From: Alphaproteobacteria bacterium
GTDB lineage: Bacteria; Pseudomonadota; Alphaproteobacteria; Micropepsales; Micropepsaceae
Reading direction: 5' to 3'
Assembly: GCA_023259375.1 (NCBI GenBank)
Contig: JAHFQC010000009.1
Span: 1 to 64,000, forward strand
Length of the DNA: 64,000 bases
The notes below the pieces were generated by a model. The model was not told the origin of the DNA, made no database searches, and saw only the letters and a program-made list of their open reading frames with translations. Each line of letters begins with the position of its first letter. Positions within the stretch are counted from its first letter, which is position 1. Below, piece after piece: positions 60,644 to 64,000 of the stretch. Position numbers and translations under genes: made by a program.

Positions 60644-61510
60644 TTACGACGAGCCCTCGGAAATGGCGTTCAGCTTCGCCATGACATCGTCCGATAGAGT
60701 CAACGCGGACGCCGCCAGATTCTCGCGCAAATGGGTCCGCGATGAGGTGCCAGGGATCAGAAGGATGTTCGGTGCGCGGCGGTAAAGCCAGGCCAGAGCG
60801 ACCTGCATCGGCGTGGCGCCAAGCCGCCGGGCAACATCGGACAGGGCCGAAGATTGCAGCGGCGTGAAGCCGCCGAGCGGGAAGAACGGCACATAGGCAA
60901 TGCCGTCCCCGGCCAATGCATCGATCAAGGCGTCGTCGGGCCGGTGGACCAGGTTATAAAGGTTCTGCACGCACACGATCTCGCAGATGCGGCGGCCGTC
61001 GGCAACTTGCTTGGGCGTGACATTGCTGAGACCGATATGCCGGATCAGGCCTTGTCGCTCCAGATCGGCCAGCACGGAGAGAGGTTCGTCCAGCGAGCCT
61101 TCCTTGGGGCCATGCGTGTCGAACATGCTGCGCAGATTGACCACCTCAAGCACATCGAGCCCGAGATTGCGCAGATTGTCATGCACGGATCGCGTCAGGT
61201 CCTCGCGGGAAAACGCCGGAATCCACGCGCCATCGTCGCCGCGCCGGGCGCCGACCTTGGTGACGATGACGAGATCGTCGGAATAGGGATGGAGCGCTTC
61301 CCGAATGATCTCGTTGGTGACATGCGGACCGTAGATGTCCGCGGTATCGATATGGTTCACGCCCAAGGCGACGGCCTCGCGCAACACGGCGATCGCTTCG
61401 CCACGGTCCTTTGGTGGTCCGAACACATTGGGTCCGGCGAGTTGCATGGCGCCATAACCCATCCGGCGCACAGTGTGTCCGGCCAATTTGAAAGTGTCGG
61501 AATAACGCAT
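60644..61510 (-). CDS. Aldo/keto reductase
   Basis: A 288-residue TIM-barrel NADPH-dependent reductase. It has GVNHIDTADIYGP with catalytic Asp and Tyr, VIVTKVGARR with Lys, and the C-terminal cofactor site IPGTSSRTHLRENLAA. At the position of the usual catalytic His the sequence is VVNLRSMFD, resembling YdbC-type members. Substrate unknown; this subgroup reduces small aldehydes such as pyridoxal. The divergent LysR gene 95 bases away is its likely regulator. Confidence 0.9.
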   Translation of the reverse strand: MRYSDTFKLAGHTVRRMGYGAMQLAGPNVFGPPKDRGEAIAVLREAVALGVNHIDTADIYGPHVTNEIIREALHPYSDDLVIVTKVGARRGDDGAWIPAFSREDLTRSVHDNLRNLGLDVLEVVNLRSMFDTHGPKEGSLDEPLSVLADLERQGLIRHIGLSNVTPKQVADGRRICEIVCVQNLYNLVHRPDDALIDALAGDGIAYVPFFPLGGFTPLQSSALSDVARRLGATPMQVALAWLYRRAPNILLIPGTSSRTHLRENLAASALTLSDDVMAKLNAISEGSS

Positions 61511-61548
61511 CGATCAACCTCGTGAAGAAACCAGCGTTGAGATAGGAG

Positions 61549-61606
61549 TTGTCCGATTGGGCGAAAATAGGCACAATCTGCACGGCTCGTACGTTATTTT
61601 GGACAA
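61549..61606. promoter_or_regulatory. Candidate LysR-type operator between AKR and lysR
   Basis: ATTG (61556-61559) and CAAT (61574-61577) form an interrupted palindrome of the kind LysR proteins bind, and TTGTCC (61549-61554) faces GGACAA (61601-61606) in a wider inverted repeat. The spacer between the divergent genes is only 95 bases, so one site could control both. Confidence 0.4.
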
Positions 61607-62511
61607 TGCAACCTGATCTCGCCGACCTGAATGCCTTTTTGACCGTGGCGCGCGCTGGCGGCTTCCGTGATGCGGCGCGTCTGCTCGGTCAAAGCGCGTC
61701 AGGATTGAGCGAGGCGGTTCGCCGGCTGGAGGCTCGGCTGGGTGTGCGCCTCTTGCATCGGACGACCCGCAGTGTGGTTCCTACCGAAGCCGGTGCGCGC
61801 CTGATCGATCGTCTCGGCCCGGCGATTGCAGAAGTGGAATCGGCGCTGGAGGTGGTCAACAGTTTCCGCGACCGGCCTGCCGGTACGCTCCGGCTCAATG
61901 TTCCGATCAGCGCCGCACGGCTTGTGCTTCCCGCCATCGTTCCGGGCTTTCTGGCGGCGTATCCGGATATCCGCCTCGAGATTACCGCGGAGGATCGCTT
62001 CGTCGATGTCATTGCGGCCGGTTGTGATGCCGGCATCCGTTACGAGGAGCGGCTGGAGCAGGACATGATCGCGGTGCCGATCGGCCCGCGCACGCAGCGT
62101 TTCGCGGCCGCCGCATCTCCTGCCTATTTGAAGCGCCGCGGCCGACCGGAGCATCCGCGCGATCTTTTGGATCATGATTGTCTCAGAGGACGCTTTGCCG
62201 GTGGTGCGGTGCATCCGTGGGAGTTCGAGCGCGACGGCGAGGTGATCAACATCGATCCTTCCGGGCCGCTGATCGTGCAATTGGGCGCCGGCTCCGATCT
62301 TTTGGTCGATGCCGCCATCGCGAGCTCCGGCGTCGTCTATCATTTCGAGGATTGGCTGCGTCCGCATCTCGCCCGCGGCGCGCTCACGCCCATTCTCGAA
62401 CCGTGGTGGCCGCGTTTTTCGGGTCCGTTCCTCTACTATCCCGGCCGTGGCCTCGTCCCCGAACCGCTGCGCGCCTTCATCGATTACGTGAAGTCGGAGA
62501 AGGTGGGATAG
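61606..62511 (+). CDS. LysR-family transcriptional regulator
   Basis: A 301-residue LTTR. The N-terminal winged helix-turn-helix reads LNAFLTVARAGGFRDAARLLGQSASGLSEAVRRLEARLGVRLLHRTTRSV, followed by the periplasmic-binding-like effector domain (GTLRLNVPISAARLVLP... VDVIAAGCDAGIRY). ATG 61606 is chosen because the HTH then starts at the usual distance; the longer frame adds 19 unlikely residues. It is divergent from the aldo/keto reductase gene and probably controls it. The effector is unknown. Confidence 0.92.
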   Translation: MQPDLADLNAFLTVARAGGFRDAARLLGQSASGLSEAVRRLEARLGVRLLHRTTRSVVPTEAGARLIDRLGPAIAEVESALEVVNSFRDRPAGTLRLNVPISAARLVLPAIVPGFLAAYPDIRLEITAEDRFVDVIAAGCDAGIRYEERLEQDMIAVPIGPRTQRFAAAASPAYLKRRGRPEHPRDLLDHDCLRGRFAGGAVHPWEFERDGEVINIDPSGPLIVQLGAGSDLLVDAAIASSGVVYHFEDWLRPHLARGALTPILEPWWPRFSGPFLYYPGRGLVPEPLRAFIDYVKSEKVG

Positions 62512-63081
62512 ACACGCTCGCGCTGCTTCTTCACCAATTCTGTTCATCCTGTGACGCGTTTCATTTGTCCATCTTCCGGAAATTATTGCGTTTGCTTCTC
62601 GCGCTTAAGAACGCAGCGATTGTCGCATTGGCTTGAAATCGTCAGCACAACTTCCCATCTCGGACGCGTGTTGTTTGTGGAGTGAGGCCAAGCCAAAGGC
62701 GCGCGAAAACGTTCGCGGCCGAGGAGATCTTGTACGCGGTTTTTGCACAAGTCATACCGGCGAAGGATGCGCCCGCGCGTTCGCGGTTTGACGGACAGGC
62801 TTATGTGCCGTTGAGCGCTTTCGGTTTTCCGCCCCTGAGCGCGACAGTCGAGTGACTGCGGCCGGTTCGCCGAATGCCGTCTGCCAGGTAGCCGAGGGAA
62901 GAAGCGGCGGTGCCGTCGTTGCGTTCCTTAATCGGGGCGTGCCGTGCGCCAACGCTTTTGCGAAGGGCGGAAAGTCACCTCCGCCTTTTGGCGTATTTAA
63001 AGGGGTGCGGGACTGCGGAAGAGGCGACCGCCGGCGTTCGGAATGTGCTATAAGGGCGTGTGCGCAGCCGGGGGGGATGTC
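62512..63081. other. Intergenic spacer, no gene recognised
   Basis: 570 bases. Open frames exist on both strands but lack ribosome sites, domains or a consistent codon pattern, and they disagree with each other. No strong hairpin was seen. The end (63070-63076) holds the run of seven G before the next start codon. Confidence 0.4.
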
Positions 63082-63750
63082 ATGCGTATCGTTCCATTCA
63101 TTGTGGTCGTCTTGGTAGCCGTATCAGCGGCTTCTGCCGCAACGCCAGACCGGACGGCGCAGCTTCGGGCCGCATCGGAGAAGGTGCTCGCTGCCACCCC
63201 GGAGGCCGCCGCGACCTGGGAGTCGCTGGGTGATGGCGCGCTCAGGCACAAGCCGAGCGGCCTGGTTTGTCCGGGCGATAATTTGCCGATGATGCCGCTG
63301 CCCAAGCTCGTCATCACGGCGTCGCCGCCGCCCGAGCACAATGGCATTTGCGACTATGAATCGGCGGACGGCACCAAAACCACGCAGCTGGTCGCCACCA
63401 AAGTCGGCGAGACGACGCCGGTGGAAAAGATCCTCGCCAGCATGCACAACTTCATCATGCAGCAGTATCCGCAGGCCAAAAGCCTGGGGCTGGTCAGCAG
63501 CATTCTATTGCCGGCAGCCAAAGGCGAGGCGTTCGCGGCGACGGTGGACGACCGCTCGTCGATAATCCTGCTCTATGTGGCTGTGGTGAAGGACTGGTCG
63601 GTCTGGACGCTGGTGACCGTTCCGGACGACAATCCGACACCGAAATCGGCCTCCCTGGTGGGCATGCTGTGGTCCGGCGCCTTCCATGTCGGCGTATTTG
63701 GCGTCATCCGCACCGCCCAAGGGATTCCAGAACCGCGGCAAAAGCCGTAG
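63082..63750 (+). CDS. Exported protein of unknown function
   Basis: A 222-residue protein with a signal peptide (MRIVPFIVVVLVAVSAASA). The mature part begins with a helix (RTAQLRAASEKVLAATPEAAATW), then a beta-rich region with two Cys (LVCPGD, GICDYES) that could form a disulfide, and strands to the end. No family is recognised. ATG 63082 is preceded by GGGGGGG at 5 bases' spacing, whereas an upstream ATG (63043) would lack a signal peptide. Confidence 0.65.
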   Translation: MRIVPFIVVVLVAVSAASAATPDRTAQLRAASEKVLAATPEAAATWESLGDGALRHKPSGLVCPGDNLPMMPLPKLVITASPPPEHNGICDYESADGTKTTQLVATKVGETTPVEKILASMHNFIMQQYPQAKSLGLVSSILLPAAKGEAFAATVDDRSSIILLYVAVVKDWSVWTLVTVPDDNPTPKSASLVGMLWSGAFHVGVFGVIRTAQGIPEPRQKP

Positions 63751-63945
63751 CCGCCTGCAAAAACCCTCTTGACTGTGACATTCTCCTGGAAACAGCCTCA
63801 TTGCCGTCAGGGTACTGGACTGTACGGCCGGTAAGCGGACATATGCCTATGTCAATCAATGGTTTAGCCGCTTAACCGGGCGGCCGCGGCGGATTTGACT
63901 TGATCGGCTGACATTGCCACTTTCCGCCGCTTCTTGAGGTCACCG

Positions 63946-64000
63946 ATGCACGCCTATCTCGATTTCGAACGTCCCATTGCCGAGCTGGAAGGAAAGATCG
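63946..64000 (+). CDS. accA: Acetyl-CoA carboxylase carboxyltransferase alpha subunit (start only)
   Basis: The last 55 bases encode MHAYLDFERPIAELEGKI, which matches the characteristic N-terminus of AccA (x-YLDFE-x-P-[IV]-AELE). It is the carboxyltransferase that forms malonyl-CoA with AccD. GAGG lies 7 bases before the ATG. accA near xerD is a familiar alphaproteobacterial arrangement. The rest lies beyond the window. Confidence 0.85.
   Translation, partial: MHAYLDFERPIAELEGKI

Noticed and set aside
62752..63118. Open frames on both strands in the spacer before 63082
   Set aside because: They overlap each other, lack start signals and have no signal peptide or domain.

Overview
The window is high-GC bacterial chromosome, almost fully coding and mostly housekeeping. 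It fits an alphaproteobacterium: carD, fdxA, an S4-domain gene and an SUV3-like helicase lie together; a DnaJ-like gene precedes cobS and cobT with bolA divergent; aroK-aroB-corC is divergent from a xerD operon; and accA begins at the right edge. A PEP-CTERM protein, a GH17-GT2 glucan synthase and the repeat content suggest a soil-type lineage (Rhizomicrobium/Micropepsaceae-like is only a guess). No rRNA, tRNA, CRISPR array or complete insertion sequence was seen.

1-16 kb: the end of an EAL-like protein, two tandem PAS-type proteins with a shared upstream block, a minus-strand operon VOC(+Lys/Ala tail)-tag-DUF1684, ygfZ divergent from a dihydroorotase-like gene, a LysE exporter followed by a proteasome-like Ntn-hydrolase with a small Pro-rich partner, an FKBP isomerase, the GH17-GT2 glucan synthase, an orphan modA, a D-2-hydroxyacid dehydrogenase, tsaC and cytochrome b561. 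16-28 kb: an SDR-rhodanese-nuclease run, a membrane protein built of three repeats, the carD/fdxA/S4/helicase block interrupted by a ParD-like/methionine aminopeptidase pair and a MITE-like palindrome, then methylmalonyl-CoA mutase. 28-41 kb: a secreted-hydrolase cluster (two pepsin-like proteins, one without its first catalytic Asp, and two S9 peptidases), ketopantoate reductase, DUF3108, rpmB, a VUT-like transporter, an acetylxylan esterase-like enzyme and a PEP-CTERM phosphoesterase.

41-52 kb: an AT-richer islet with a large autotransporter lies exactly at the 3' end of cobT, and a second diverged copy of the last ~120 bp of cobT lies on its far side. This looks like integration into a gene end. 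cobT-cobS-dnaJ, bolA, a CorC/HlyC protein and aroB-aroK follow. 52-64 kb: a small membrane protein, a 630-residue exported protein and xerD form a tight operon; pentapeptide-repeat, symporter, chemotaxis, aldo/keto reductase and LysR genes, with repeat-rich spacers, separate xerD from accA. The chemotaxis receptor has lost its signalling tip and is frameshifted.

The observations I rate highest are the Ntn-hydrolase pair (7344-8953), the cobT 3'-end duplication around the autotransporter islet (40927-44120), the ParD-like/Map pair with a triple-repeat operator (21727-22738), the broken chemotaxis receptor (about 60100), and runs of five or more G just before the start codons of nine genes, all for predicted exported proteins. 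All assignments were made by reading; no database search was run.
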